Shown here one piece after another: positions 33,255 through 45,540 of a DNA stretch of 64,000 bases. Position 1 is the stretch's first letter; every line of letters starts with the position of its first letter. The notes under the pieces were generated by a model that made no database searches, was not told where the DNA came from, and saw only the letters and a program-made list of their open reading frames with translations. Source of the stretch: Emydura subglobosa (Eukaryota; Chordata; Testudines; Chelidae); assembly GCA_007922225.1 (NCBI GenBank), contig ML679954.1, positions 27,756,240 to 27,820,239 of the forward strand, in the 5' to 3' direction. The position numbers and the translations under genes were made by a program.

Positions 33255-33485
33255 ATTAGAAGGAAAAAAAGAACATGTGATGACATGTTCAACAAGATAA
33301 TGAATGCCTCTGGGACAGCTGACATGGAGCTTAAAACCTAGAGGATTTCACTGTTTGAAAATCTGGACATGAAGAGCGGGAGACCGCCCCAGAAGCATGA
33401 GAATGCCACGCAGGCTGAGATGCTGCAGATTATGAAGGACTAATCAGACATGTTGAGGAGTCTGGTTGAGCTTCAAGAAAAGTAG
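33255..33485 (+). pseudogene. Harbinger Myb-like protein, exon 2, broken
   Basis: The frame begins IRRKKRTCDDMFNKIMNASG and, further on, reads ENLDMKSGRPPQKHEN, AEMLQIMKD and SDMLRSLVELQEK, ending with a TAG at 33483-33485. This coiled-coil-like C-terminal part is familiar from Harbinger Myb partner proteins, where it mediates protein contacts. Two internal stops are present: a TAG after MELKT and a TAA after MKD. Copy 1 has lost this exon. Confidence 0.75.
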
Positions 33486-33871
33486 CTTTAAGCTAGACTC
33501 CCTCTGCAGCCCCTGCAAAATGGCCTGCAAACATCACCCTATTCCCAATCCCCCTTCCCGAAACATTCCAGGAGGCAGGGCAGGGTTCTAAGGGAAAAAA
33601 GCACCATTCAAAGACCACTGATGGACAAGAGTTCTATGCTTTCACAGATAAGATGACTTGGTTTCTCCGCTCCCAATTTTATAATATCATTTGCCCAAGG
33701 TTCAATTATTTTCCTGCTCTTTCAATTTCTTTATGTTTGTGTAACAGAAGTCAACATTCTGAGAAAGAAATACTCTATTTATTCCAAGCACGGGGGCTCA
33801 GGGAAGTGCAGGGAAACTGATGTAATGGAGGGGATGGTATGGGAAGGCACTACTCAAATAAGTGGCACACA

Positions 33872-35103
33872 TTACTCTGGCTCGTTACTGAAACGGGTTT
33901 TCAAAGCCTCCTGGAGATGCAGAGCTCCTCAGTGGGCTCGCCTTATTGCCCTGGTATCTGACTGCTCAAAATTAGCTGCTAGCCTATCCGCCTCTATGTC
34001 TGGCCCTGGCAGAAACTTCTCTCCCTTTGCCTCACAGATATTATGCAGCACATAGCAGGCAGTGATAGCAATGCAGATATTGCTTTCACTGCCATCTAAC
34101 CTAGTAAGCAAACTGCAACAGCAATCCTTTAAACATCCAAAGAAACATTCCACCACCATTCTTCACTTGCTCAGCCTATTGTTGAACTGCTCCTTACTGA
34201 TGTCCAGGTGGGCAATGTACCGCTTCATGAGCCATGGGAGCAAGGGGTAGGTTGGTCTCCCAGGATTACTAATAGCACTTCAACATCATCAGAGGTTATT
34301 TTGTGATCCAGAAAGAAAGTCCCTGATTGCAGCTTTCTGAATAGACGTGTTCCTAAAGAAGTATGCGTCCTGCACCTTTCCTGACCATCCCGCACTGATG
34401 TTGGTGAAACGCCCCCTGTGGATCCACTAGCACATTCAACACCATTAAAAAATATCCTTTTCAGTTTATGTACTCTTTGGCAAGGTGGTCTGGTGCTAAG
34501 ATGTGTGCCATCTATCGTCCCTCCACCATCTCAGCAAAACCATCCATTATTCCTTCACGTTGCCCAGAGTCACTACCCTTCTTAGCAGAAGTCAATTAAT
34601 GGCCCAGCACACTTGAACCACAACAGTTCCCATGGTGGATTTACTAACACCAAATTGATCCCCCACTGAATGGTAACAGTCTGGAGTTGTAAGCTTTCAC
34701 AGAGTGATCACCACCACTTCTCCACTGTGAAAGCAGGTCTCATTTTAGCGTTGCTGCACTTTAGAGCTGGGAAAAGCTCTGCACAGAATTCCTGGAAAGT
34801 GACCTTCCGCATTAGAAAGTTCTTCAGCCACTGCTTGTCATCCCATAACTGCATAACGATGCGATCCCAACACTAAGTGCTTATTTCTCAAGACCAGAAA
34901 TGGCATTCCACCAAGTTCAGCTGCTGCAAAACTGCCAGCAGCAACCAGAAATTGTTTCATTCTATGGCTTGCAGCAGGACGGCTTGCAGGACATTGCAAT
35001 GATCCACACGGCGGCACCTGTCTCAGCTCTGGAAATACTGGAGGGTAAGGCGCAAGGTGTTTGTGATGCTCACAACAAGAGTGCAGAGCTGAATGGACTC
35101 CAT
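33872..35103 (-). pseudogene. Harbinger DDE transposase, broken (copy 2)
   Basis: The likely start is the ATG at 35101-35103, followed by a segment with VSITNTLRL that matches copy 1. The catalytic domain is decayed but recognisable: a DGTHILAPDH block near 34500-34530 (first Asp), a region with PLLPWLMKRY near 34220 where the second Asp motif GD.xYPL is disturbed by a small indel, and RMVVECFFG near 34150 (Glu). The C-terminal block CYVLHNICEAKGEKFLPGP and ADRLAANFEQ is open from 34159 to 33929, then a stop interrupts, and ALHLQEALKTRF runs to a TAA at 33872-33874. Multiple stops and frameshifts leave no active enzyme. Confidence 0.85.
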
Positions 35104-35488
35104 GCTTCTTGTTCTTGGGCCATGGCATATGCACAGTTTAGCCAGGTTTTCGAAAAATGTCATGAAAAAGTGTGAGTTCTTTATTCTTGATATCAGGGGA
35201 GGGAGGGAGGAAATAGTATCATGGGAGGTCGAAGGTTCCCATTCCACCCTGCAACAATGCTTTGGTCCCATGAGGCACTGCAAGTTCTTCCCAAAAGCCC
35301 CTGCGCCTAGTTGCACTGTGGGATAGCTACCCATGGTGCACTGTTCTCTGCATCAATGCAAGTATTGCTAGTAAGGACACACCACCGACACAATGAGTGT
35401 GGTGTGGACACGCCCAACCAATGTAATTATTGCAGTGGCAAACATTGACAAATTAAGTTGACTTAATTTTGTAGTGTAGACATAGCCC

Positions 35489-38400
35489 GAAAAAGGCATT
35501 CTCTGGACAATGCTATTTGGGTACCTAAGAGCAGTTATGAGTCCAGAAGGACTCCAAGAGTTGACAGCAGCTTGATAGTCAGAGAGACTGATGCAATAAA
35601 AGGTGAAGTCACAACTCCAGCCAGCTTCATAAAGTGTTGCCTCCTTCCTACTAGCAAGGCCTCTACCTTGCTCAGGTGATTCACCAGGTTGTTCAACAAT
35701 ATGATATCCATGATCCCAAAACTGCATTAATTCATTCCCATTTGACTCCCTTTCCTTTGGCCCACCCCACCCCTTTAATTTTTACTCTTGAGATGTCTAC
35801 AGCAAATTGCAGAGATGCCTTCCATCTGTAGCATTTTGCAATCTATATTTAACTGCAAGGTAAAGTAACACAAGCCACATCTAACAGAAAGCTTCCCTGC
35901 CTTATGAATCAAAGAGCAGCTTGCACAGAACCTTGTGTCAGGGTGTTACATGCCTAGATTTAATGTGAATGTTGTCATCTGCTGTGAATATTATTTGTAC
36001 AGATTGGCTATAACATTTGCATAAGTCACAATTAAAATACGAAAAATATCATTATACATTTTAAATCTAATTTGAATATTTTTAAAAACACATGCTAGAT
36101 GGAGGCAACAGCTTGCCAGAAACACAATGCTCTAGGAGTTACCACACATCCCCTCTGTTTGAGCAGCAGCGTTTATCCCCTGCAGCTCATTGCGTGAAAT
36201 GGGATAAATGCTGGAAAATCTCTCAACTCACAGTACTAAGGAACTACAGTATAAGGCAATGTTTGTTTTGAAAATAAGATTACAACATATACAGTGATTC
36301 ATAAATATTTGCATCTTATAATTGTTTCTACAAATGAATTGGCAAGTCAAATCATACAGGAACTCCTCTCTCCTCCACACATACACACACACCCTACAAA
36401 GAGGACATGCAGCAGAATTTTAACTAGTTTCATTCTCAGCAACTGTGAATTCTGGTCACTTCTCTAATACACTGTACTGCTAAGATTAGATTCACTTTCA
36501 GGGCTCTATCTTCTGGATTTTATTACCCATTTTTCCTGCAGATCTTCTATGGAGATGTGTGTGTTAGCAGATAAGATATTCCCCAAATAAGGAACTGTGT
36601 ATAGCATGGGCAGGAGTAGGTGAATGGGTGCATTTAAATATGTAAAAGATGTTTGATAAAGATCATGGCAATTCCTTCATTGCATCGCATAAGAGAGTTT
36701 ACATTTGATGTTATTTTGCCATACAGAGGTGAATGTGCTGCCACCTTCGTTATGCCAAAAAAAAAAAAAAACCCCACTGATTTCCACGGGAAAAGGGGAC
36801 CTACCTTATTAGCATGTATCAACGATGCTTAACAAAGTCACTGGCTATGTTTCTACTTTGAACTAGGAACAAAAATAATATTAAACCCCTGGCTGTAAAG
36901 TGGCATGCAACTTTTCAAGGACCCACGTATGCCTTTTCTAGAGTCCATGGGTCTGAAATGAATGCCAAACACAGGAGCTCTTCACAGGCTGCCTGACACA
37001 GACACAGCTACAGGTAAGTGTTGAGCAATTACAGTGGAGACAATGGGATCCCTCTCTATCCCTCTGAGCAGCCATTTGGGTATACTGGGCGGGAGAGGAA
37101 TAGGTAAGACACATTTTTCCACTGCCTCCCAGCAGTCCAGGTGGGAAGGGAAGAAGTTTCCAAAGTGTCAAAATGGAGGTCAAATTACAAAATGATTGTG
37201 ACACAACAGCCTGACAGTCATGTTTTCAACATGACATTGCATCAGGATGTGATATTGTGGCACAAACAGTGAGGCAGTGCCAGAGGTGCAGGCACCACGA
37301 TGTTGTGACTTCTTGCAGCACCATCCAGTGATGAAACCATTCTCCAGTCTTTGAGGTTGAGTGCTGCAGCTCCTGAGAAATGAGTAAAGGGCATGCTCTG
37401 GTGTGCATAATTAGGATAATCAGTGTCAGAGCCTCTCTCTCTCCCCATCACATTACCTTTTCCCTCTCCTTCCCTTCACCCTTACACACACACAGGCACA
37501 CGCACACACAAACACATACATGGTCTCTTCTGGAATTTGGTAATTAATAGTTTCCTTTTCTCTGTTGAACTGGAATCTATAAGGAGAACTGAGAGACGAG
37601 AGACCAATGAGAAACAAGCTCCCGTACTCCCAGCCTTCTGAGGGTCACAGTGTAAACTCTAGCACTATTGATGAGTGGGAGTTGCTTTCCAATAATCCCT
37701 ATAGTGTTAATTTTGTTTGCTGAATAAAACATTTGGATGGAAACTGAACTCAAGCTTGAGCTTGAAGGAAATAAACACATGCTTAGGACTACACTTGAGA
37801 AACTGCCCACATTTATTTGTAGAAAAGCAGGACACCTATTATGCCTGAAACCTTGGCCAATGACACACACTGAAACCAGGGAAATGTTTAACTTGTGTAA
37901 CTCAACTAATATTTCAACAAAGTTGGCTCAAACAATACATGCACAGCAACTGACCTGTGCAAGCTAGTTCTCTCCTAGTAGATGCATTCTTTGCTCCATT
38001 TTGGACATATTCTGTTTCCTTTTCTCACCTGGCATACCTGGCAAGTTCCTCAAGGTGCTTTACAAATTCTAGCAAGAATACCTATTTCAAATCATTTGAA
38101 TGAGGTTGTTACTTAACAACATGTTTTGGGGGGGTGTTCAAATTACATTTTAAAAATCCAGGGTTTTCTGGATGTGAATAGAGGCGGAAGGGAACTCTTA
38201 AGGTTTTACTAATGCTATCAAAGTTTCCCTAACAAAAAAGAGGTTGAGAAGTAAGATTTTCAAGTTTTCTCCAAATAATACCTCACAAGAGAAGCTAATT
38301 TTTATGGAATCCCAAGCCCTGTGCAATTTTGGTTCCTATATTCTTCTGACTCTTCACAGAAAAATAAATGATAGCCTGTTTGTTAATAATAATAATACAA

Positions 38401-38576
38401 TGCTATCACTTCTTTCACACAGCCTATCCTATACTTGAATGTACTCCATTGCTACTCAGGTTTCTCACATCTCTCCTTTCCCTTCCCACATACTTCTGTT
38501 TATGTGGGAAGGCTTCATGACTCCTTTCCCTTTTTGATTTCTTAGAACATCATCAAAAAGAAAATACAAGCAGGAG
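35489..38576. other. Unique non-coding sequence with a CA microsatellite
   Basis: No gene is supported. A possible half MITE lies at 36838-36870 (GGCTATGTTTCTACTTTG). A (CA)n tract with interruptions spans 37483-37520, and there is an A14 run near 36758. Confidence 0.45.
37483..37520. repeat. (CA)n microsatellite, interrupted
   Basis: TACACACACACAGGCACACG followed by CACACACAAACACA. Confidence 0.9.
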
Positions 38577-38640
38577 CCTGATCCAAATCTCATTAAGACA
38601 ACAAAAGTCTTTCCTCTGATTTCAATGAGCTTTGGATCGG
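38577..38640. repeat. Palindromic repeat (GATCCAAA/TTTGGATC ends)
   Basis: CCTGATCCAAATCTCATT pairs with AATGAGCTTTGGATCGG, with inner AAGTCTTTCC and GGAAAGAC-type complementarity. It is the same subfamily as 6251-6323. Confidence 0.6.
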
Positions 38641-38689
38641 TCACTAAGAAAGGAGTTGGGCAATTTGCACATCTCCTTACAGACACTGC

Positions 38690-39240
38690 TGATAAAATTA
38701 TGAAGCAGCTTCTGCAAAGAGGCTCATTAATTTAAAAGGGTGGTTGATCCCTAAAGAGAAGACCTGCTTCAACTGGAAGGTTGTGATGTCACAACGGGAT
38801 TTCATTAATGCACTGGATAGAAAAGAAACTAAAATAAAATGTAAATAACTAACTAATTATGCATGCATTACAAAATAGAGTGCCTCCAAAGTAATTAGAA
38901 ATGTCCATACATGGCAGTCAGCACTGTAAGCTAAGCACAGAGGGTTAATGCTTGCAGGCTACAACTGAGCAATCACCGAGAGTTTTTAGGTTGTGATGTG
39001 CCAAAAGAGATGGCGGTTCTTAAGTGCACTGCCCATCAATAAATCTGAATGAATAAAATTACAGAGGACTGGAGCATCCCTCAGCCAAGACATTCCAGTG
39101 CTCCCTGCTCTGGCTGAACTCCATTAGAGGGAAGACTGAAGTTTTATTTTAAACCCAGCAGGAAGGGTTATTGTTTGCAACTTGAGGAAGCGATTGAATG
39201 GTCCTGTGCATCAACGGTGGAAATCAGGGTGGGGGCTATG
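38690..39240. promoter_or_regulatory. Candidate conserved non-coding element
   Basis: The 550-bp block is non-repetitive, with many ATTA/TAAT words (GGCTCATTAATTTAAAAGG, CTAACTAATTATGCATGCAT, AAAGTAATTAG), an inverted pair GTTGTGA-TG-TCACAAC at 38781-38796 holding a CRE-like TGATGTCA, and further ordered motifs. No coding frame spans it. The call rests on sequence texture only. Confidence 0.3.
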
Positions 39241-39585
39241 AAACAGGGTGAACTTAATGACAGTTCAAGAGCTGAGTTGTTTCCTCTTTCTCTTCACCAA
39301 TTAAAATTTTCTAGTATTTTAATGTCATCGTTCTGCCTGTAAAACTAAGAGACCCAATGTAAACACTTCATTATTTTCTAGAATTCCTTGTTCGACCTTT
39401 TTATCTTTGACACAAAGAGATGTCTTTTTGAAATTATTTTCATTCCGAGAAGAATTACACCTTTGCTTACAGAGATAGGAGTCTTTTTCTGTGGAGAATA
39501 TAACAACCCAAAATGGGACAAATGCTATTCTCAGCTATTCTCCTGTAAAGCCAACGAAGCTGTATGGGCAACTGAGAGCAGAATT
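39241..39585. other. Non-coding sequence
   Basis: Nothing recognised before the L2-like fragments begin. Confidence 0.4.
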
Positions 39586-39589
39586 TGTC

Positions 39590-39985
39590 ATACCCTGTCT
39601 AAACTCTCAACTTCTGTTACAGCATTTCCAAAATCTGTCACTTCTTCCCAGCTCTACTACCAAGGCATTACCTCTGTGCTCCTACAATTTTCCCTCCTGT
39701 TTGGCAAACCCATCTCCTATCTCTCCAACTCAAGTTAATCTTCCTCCTGCCTGTAGCTCTAGCCAAAGCTCTGAAGCTCATGAATTTGCTGTATTAGTTT
39801 CCCTTCTGCATAAAGTCTGTGCCTCTCATTTCTCACCTTTTACCTGTTTTGTCTACTTAGACTGTGAGATCTTTGGGGCAGAGACTGCCTCTTATTATGT
39901 GTCTGTGCAGCACCTAAAGTAACTCAGCCCTGCTCTTAGCTGGGGCCTCTAAGTGCTCCTGTTACACAAATAATAAATGACAAAC
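39590..39985 (+). mobile_element. L2-like LINE 3' end, first of two
   Basis: Pyrimidine-rich sequence (CATCTCCTATCTCTCC) leads into TAGACTGTGAGATCTTTGG, GGCAGAGACTGCCTC, GCAGCACCTAAAG and an ACACAAATAATAAATGAC tail. This is the classic L2-type 3' end (ACTGTAAGCTC.TTGGGGCAGGGAC in memory). Short open frames inside are remnants or chance. Confidence 0.6.
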
Positions 39986-40405
39986 ACTATTCCCGCATTT
40001 CAAGTCCTTCATAACCCCACCTTCTCTGCATCTGTGACCTGATCTCCTACCATACCCTTTCCTACTTCCTTTACTCCACGTAAGCTTTCCTTCTCACTGT
40101 TTCCTTTGTCCCCTCTCCATTTCTCTACCCAATATATATCTCCAACTAATGAGAGCCAAGCTCCCCTTTCTCTTCTTTTAAAATTAATTAAAGGCATACC
40201 TTTTCCATGAAGCATTCCAGTTAAGTTTATAACCACCGTATGTCATTCAATGTTTGTACAATTCTTTAAACACCATAGCCCTCTCACTGTACAATTCACA
40301 TTGTATCTGTGCTCAGAGTTTGTTCCATATTTTACCCAACTCACATCTTTAGTCTGAAAACGCCTTGGGTCAGTGTATTTTTTGTATTTGTTCAGTCCAG
40401 TTCTC
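39986..40405 (+). mobile_element. L2-like LINE 3' end, second
   Basis: The order is repeated: pyrimidine-rich lead, AAAGGCATACCTTTTCCATG, AAGCATTCCAGTTAA (the L2 CCATGAAGCCTTCC block), then TAGTCTGAAAACGCCTTGGG, TCAGTGTATTTTTTGTATT and TTCAGT. It follows the first copy directly in the same orientation. Confidence 0.5.
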
Positions 40406-43400
40406 CCATCAAATAGCACTACCGATTATATATTTGCAGCACTACAAATTACACCTGATATCCATGATCTACAGGTACATTTCTTGCTCTGAAATGGTAT
40501 CAAATCAAGGATTTGTTTGGCATTGAGGTACCCTGGTGTTAGGAGCATTAGAGATATATAGATTATAAAAGCCATAACAAAACAATTAATATCACACATA
40601 CTACAATAATTATTAAGCCCCTGAAAAATCCAAATTAGATAAATTATAAACAGCTTTCAGTGAATTCTACCTATATTTTCCAAGCCATGCCTTAGTTGTA
40701 TGTTTACAGAGAAACTGCTAGGGTACTTTTTTCTCCCCTCTAACTGTGCTTCATTAGTAAGTAAGCTAAAAAAATTACAATAATGTCAAATACACTTTCT
40801 GAAATAAAGAGAAACAAAGAAGTAGATTGAAGGAATAATGCCAATTTTGGTAATAAGACTGCAAGGTTATTTTGGCGTTGGCTGCATTCTTGTATCATCT
40901 TTAAAAGCTTGGTGATTATTTGCTTTTGTTTTCAGAAATACAGATGCAATAGTTCTGTTTTCCAAACAAGAAGCATGTCTAAGAATTAAAGGAGGCAAGG
41001 AAAATAGATATTGATGAAAAACACATGCAAATACTGGCAAACCTTGCAAAAGGGCACAAATTCATGTAACATATGGGGGAGCCAGGAGGAGAGGTTTCTT
41101 AACATGAAGCTCTGAATCTCACAAGTAATGTATGTTCCATACTATGTGGCAGTTGCTATGGTAACAACCTTTATTTTCTGAAGCAGAATACACAGATGTG
41201 TACAACCCACAAACTTGCTAGTTGTAAATTATTGCTTTCTCAGGGGTTCAATAACTTATTAAGACTCCTTTCTGGAAATTGTTTGAAGTTTTGTTGTTAT
41301 TAAATAAGCTCTTTTTGGGATACTACAATTCTACCTGTGCCGAGAAAACATGACCATCTGAAGGGTCTACATAACAGGCGACAGGGAATAAATGGTCAGG
41401 AAATGAGGAACGTTGGTAGTAAAAGCACATTGTACACTATTTACTTCAGAGAGTTCATGTAACTCCTACTGAAATAAGGAGAAACCATTTGAATGAATTA
41501 TATCATATGCAGAAAAACAGTGCTATGAAAATAAAAATTAAGCCAGTCATGTTATGTATACAATTGATTGATTTGTTCTTCTAGATACTACTAGTGTCTA
41601 ATGGCATTTCCATTATAAACCCATATATCCAGGGTATTATTAATAAAATGTAATTTTTTTTTTTTTTTTTTTTAGAAAATCAGTATAAAAGTTAGCAGAG
41701 TGAAAATTTGTTCTAGCCTGAAACCAAGTGCAGACCTCAGAACAAGAAGAAAGCATGTTTATTTTAAGCAATAATGTTCAAATAAAAATAACTGTTCTTT
41801 TTTAAGCTATAGGAGAGAAAAATGAATAATTTCATATTTCACATGGATGCTCAGCACATCCCTAGAATTTTTAAAAAGAATTAAAACTCATTCTTGCATA
41901 TAACCATTTTATTATAGAAATTTGAATGTGCATTTCATATAAATAATTTTATTGCGTCAAATGTTTTCCATGAAACAAACCCATAATTGTTAAGCCAGAA
42001 ATCATTCTATTCTAGTCCTCTAGTTAAGAGGTGTGAACAATGGATTTTTGAAAAAATCATACAATACCTCTAAAGAACAAAACATGAAGTTAAATTTCTT
42101 CTGAAAAGTGTTTTTAGCATGAGCACAGCAACCAAACGTACAACTCAACATCTTCAGCTTTTTGCAATTTTTTAGAAAATAGCAAAAAAATCTTCCCTGC
42201 ATTACAGGCTGCAACACTGTATTTTTAAAATGACATCTTTTATGTAGGCTAACAAGACACCTCTGCTTCAGAGAGTACAATACCTGAAACTGGTTTCTTG
42301 GGTCATGACACCATTTAAAAGTGTTTTATACCTAAATCATATAAAAGGTTTACAATTAAATTGTATAAATACTCAACATAACCTTGTGCTAAAGAAGGTA
42401 AGGAATGCCAGAAAGAGGAATAAATGAATAGCAAGAAATCATGTTTGAACAAAAAGAGAGAGTGCTGATGATATTTTTCTAATAGACTCAGGTGGTTTGT
42501 TGAGAGTTTTACATTCCTTAGTGATATTGTTAAATTATAATTATGCTTTATCTATTCAAGTTGTTATCAGGGAGATTTAAGTTATCACCTGCTGAGGGCT
42601 TCAGTGAGGACTAGGAATACATTGGAAAGAAGAAGAGTTATTCACTGCTTGCTGTATTCTAAAAGTATTATTTAAATTACATTTAAGTCATCAGATAATT
42701 ATGAACTTTCTTCTCCTTCATATTTATATGGAATATTTATTGAATTGCACAGTACGCTTTTACAATAAAGTGCCTTTTACGCTGATTTCTTTGTTCATCC
42801 AAAATAAAACTGACAGTTATCCTTTTATAAGCTATTCTGAGAACATTTTCTCTTCTTTGAAACTGATTGATGCACTACTTTAAATGTTCCTGCAAATATC
42901 TTTTCAATTCAAGTTTCTGCATAATGTAATAAGAAGATAAAAGAATTCTATACTTCAACAAGAGACATTACAAAGCAACTAGAGACATTATCAAGGGCAT
43001 TAACATGCTCCTAATAGCAATAAAACCTTTTAACTGGCTGATGTAGAACATGCTCCCACCAAACCACCACATATTATGGTAATTGACTCCAATTTCTGAA
43101 TCTTTCATTGTAAAGTTACAAAGAGTTAGGTAGAAGTGAAAAGTGAACCAGGAATCCACAGCTTGGTAGCTTACCCTTTTTAAATTATTGTTGTTATTAT
43201 TATGATGATGTTTTCTTTATAATATACAAAATCAGCACCAGTCCAAGCTGCTGCAGCATTTTGTATCCCGCTGTAACAATGCTGCATGCCATCTCATTTT
43301 GATTTCCAAATATATAGGTTTTTAATTACTCCAATTTCTACCATTAAAACGTAATAGTAAGTTAAACAATGTTTGTCAAGTTACAGGGAAATAAAGGAGG

Positions 43401-45540
43401 CTTACTTGGTATGCTAGAGTCATATTCACATTATATGTTCCCTGAAAATGACATTGTCAGTTTAGAGACTCAAATATAACGTAACTTATGAGCTCCTATT
43501 TACCATACAAAATATGTCAGTAGGGGTTTTTTTTGTGGCCCTCCTCAAAAATATGCTAAAGCTGATTCATAGTTCTGTAAAAGTTAAATATTTTATACCT
43601 CTTATATAGGAAATAGAACAATGGAGAATTAACTTCAGTCTCCTTAGTGATTAACCGGCAGTTTAAGGCTGTGAGTCCAGATGACATGGCTATCATACAG
43701 TAAAGTTCTTCAGAAGCTGGCATTAGTAATCTGTCTACTTGAGAAGGGCAAATCTATCAGTACTTAGAATCATACTCTGAAGAAGGACCTGTAATTTCAT
43801 GTCCCTAAAACACCCCCGATTTAATGTACAAGATGTCAAGAAACAAAGAACAACAAATGAAACCCAAAAGAGAAAGATCTGTTTAAGTTATGAAGCATTT
43901 CTACCCAAAATCTTGGAAATCATACTACATAGAACCAGTCAGACTATATCTGTGTTAAAGTGATTGCTTTTGTGGTGCTTATGTCCAATATGCAAGGTAG
44001 AAGAAACACACCATCAAGACAACTGTACAATACAAACTTCTTTTTCACAAGATAGATTTTATATTTTGTTACTGAAATTTCCAGCTGGCCACATGAAAGG
44101 TGTTAACTTAGAAAGCCCTTAAAAAGTCCATTAAAAAAACCCCAAACAGCATGGAATTTCTAACCATTCCAAAAAAGAAGCCATTTCACATATTTTCGGG
44201 AAAGTTTAATGACACACAATCTTTTCACTGCAGAGTATTACTGTAAATTAAAGTAATCCTTTATTATTACCATTTTCAAAATCTGTTTTAATTAAACACT
44301 CTTCAGTGTTTCTTACGGTTTTTAACAGAGTACACAACTAAGAGATAGTTATATATAATCATTAACGTACAAGCACACTCACAGCCTACCTTTTAAATAA
44401 CCTCCTTAAAGCCACCCAAAACCAAAAACAAACCCATGACAAACAAAGTAGCTTTTCTTTCCATAATCCTTCAAAGTCTGGGCTGTGACCCTTGCAACTA
44501 TTTTATAGGTGTATGTAAAGAAAAAGCTATGGAAACAATATTAGCAAAGATATTTGATTTCATTGTAAACTTCTTCTATAATTATATCACAGAAACACCA
44601 TAACAAAGTCTGACTTTCACTTACAACAAAAAATGTCAAATGGCATTTTCATTTGCTACCAGAACATTTTCCTTATTAATTCCATTGAAATCTGTACACT
44701 GTTGTGCCTTGTTTGCTAAATTAGTCTTATTCTGATCAGCCATATCTCTTAGGGGTTTTTTGTTTTGTTTTGTTTTCATTCCTCATTAACTATTAATACT
44801 GGGATACTGGACTTGTGAACGTAAAAATTAAATTACTTAATGCCCCATTATCTTATAAATTACCACAGTCTACTGACTATTTCTGTCTCTTCAACTAAGA
44901 ATCAACCTTTTTGAATGGTGGCATTTTTAACAATTTCACTGTGAAAGCAGGAACTTTAAAGTTGTGTCTTTTACATGCAAGAGACAGAAAGGGCACAGGA
45001 ACCTTCTCAGAGCAAAGGAGAGGAAAGAAAGATCAGGCAGCACAATGCTTTCTTTAATGTATGTTTAAGATAAAATCACATTGATGCTGCTTAAAAGAAA
45101 GAGAGACATGTTATTTATCCCCAGTAAACACATTAATGTTTAGATTATTGATAAGACTGAATGACAGCTAAGCCTTTCCAACAAACCACCTGCTCTAGAA
45201 TGAAAGTTTAAATCATTGTATTAATACATTAGAGTAAAAAAAATCATCCTGGGAGGCACTTGGAAATTAATTAAAACCCTGCATTCATTTGTTTGTGAAA
45301 GAAGATAAATGTCACACATGGGAAAATAACCCTGACATTCCCCACAGTTTGAAAAGCCAAAATTAGACACTGCCAGCAATGTCTTTGTATTGCTTTCCTT
45401 GGGGTATGATATTCAGATATATAGAATATGAAGATTTCTGATAGAAGTATTTATTACTGACACTTCCGAAACATTCCATGTACAGCATCAGAAAGACTGG
45501 TGCAGTCAGGTTTTTCTTCTAGAATTTTTTTTAATCTGAG
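40406..45540. other. Unique AT-rich non-coding sequence
   Basis: About 5.1 kb with no gene or transposon family that I can identify. A T20 run occupies 41654-41673 and a TTTTGTTTTGTTTTG run lies near 44758. The block at 43200-43330 is dense in complex words but has no supported function. Confidence 0.45.

Larger units (their letters stand above)
31401..35488 (-). mobile_element. PIF/Harbinger DNA transposon, copy 2 (longer)
   Basis: The 4,088-bp element starts GGCCTGGTCTACTCTACAAA and ends TTTTGTAGTGTAGACATAGCCC; the reverse of the right end begins GGGCTATGTCTACACTACAA. The transposase is on the minus strand and the Myb-like gene on the plus strand, so the element is inverted relative to copy 1. 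Shared words such as GGGATAGCTACCCATGG near 35321 and TAGCTATCCCACAG near 16631 show they are the same family. A 3-bp duplication is not visible at these edges. It is longer than copy 1 because it keeps the Myb intron and second exon. Confidence 0.9.

Noticed and set aside
39388..39922. Overlapping open frames of 116 and 143 codons
   Set aside because: They sit in pyrimidine-rich L2-like sequence, which gives long open frames by composition; no LINE protein motif is visible.
41654..41673. T20 run as the reverse poly(A) tail of a retrocopy
   Set aside because: No processed gene sequence or flanking duplication is visible next to it.
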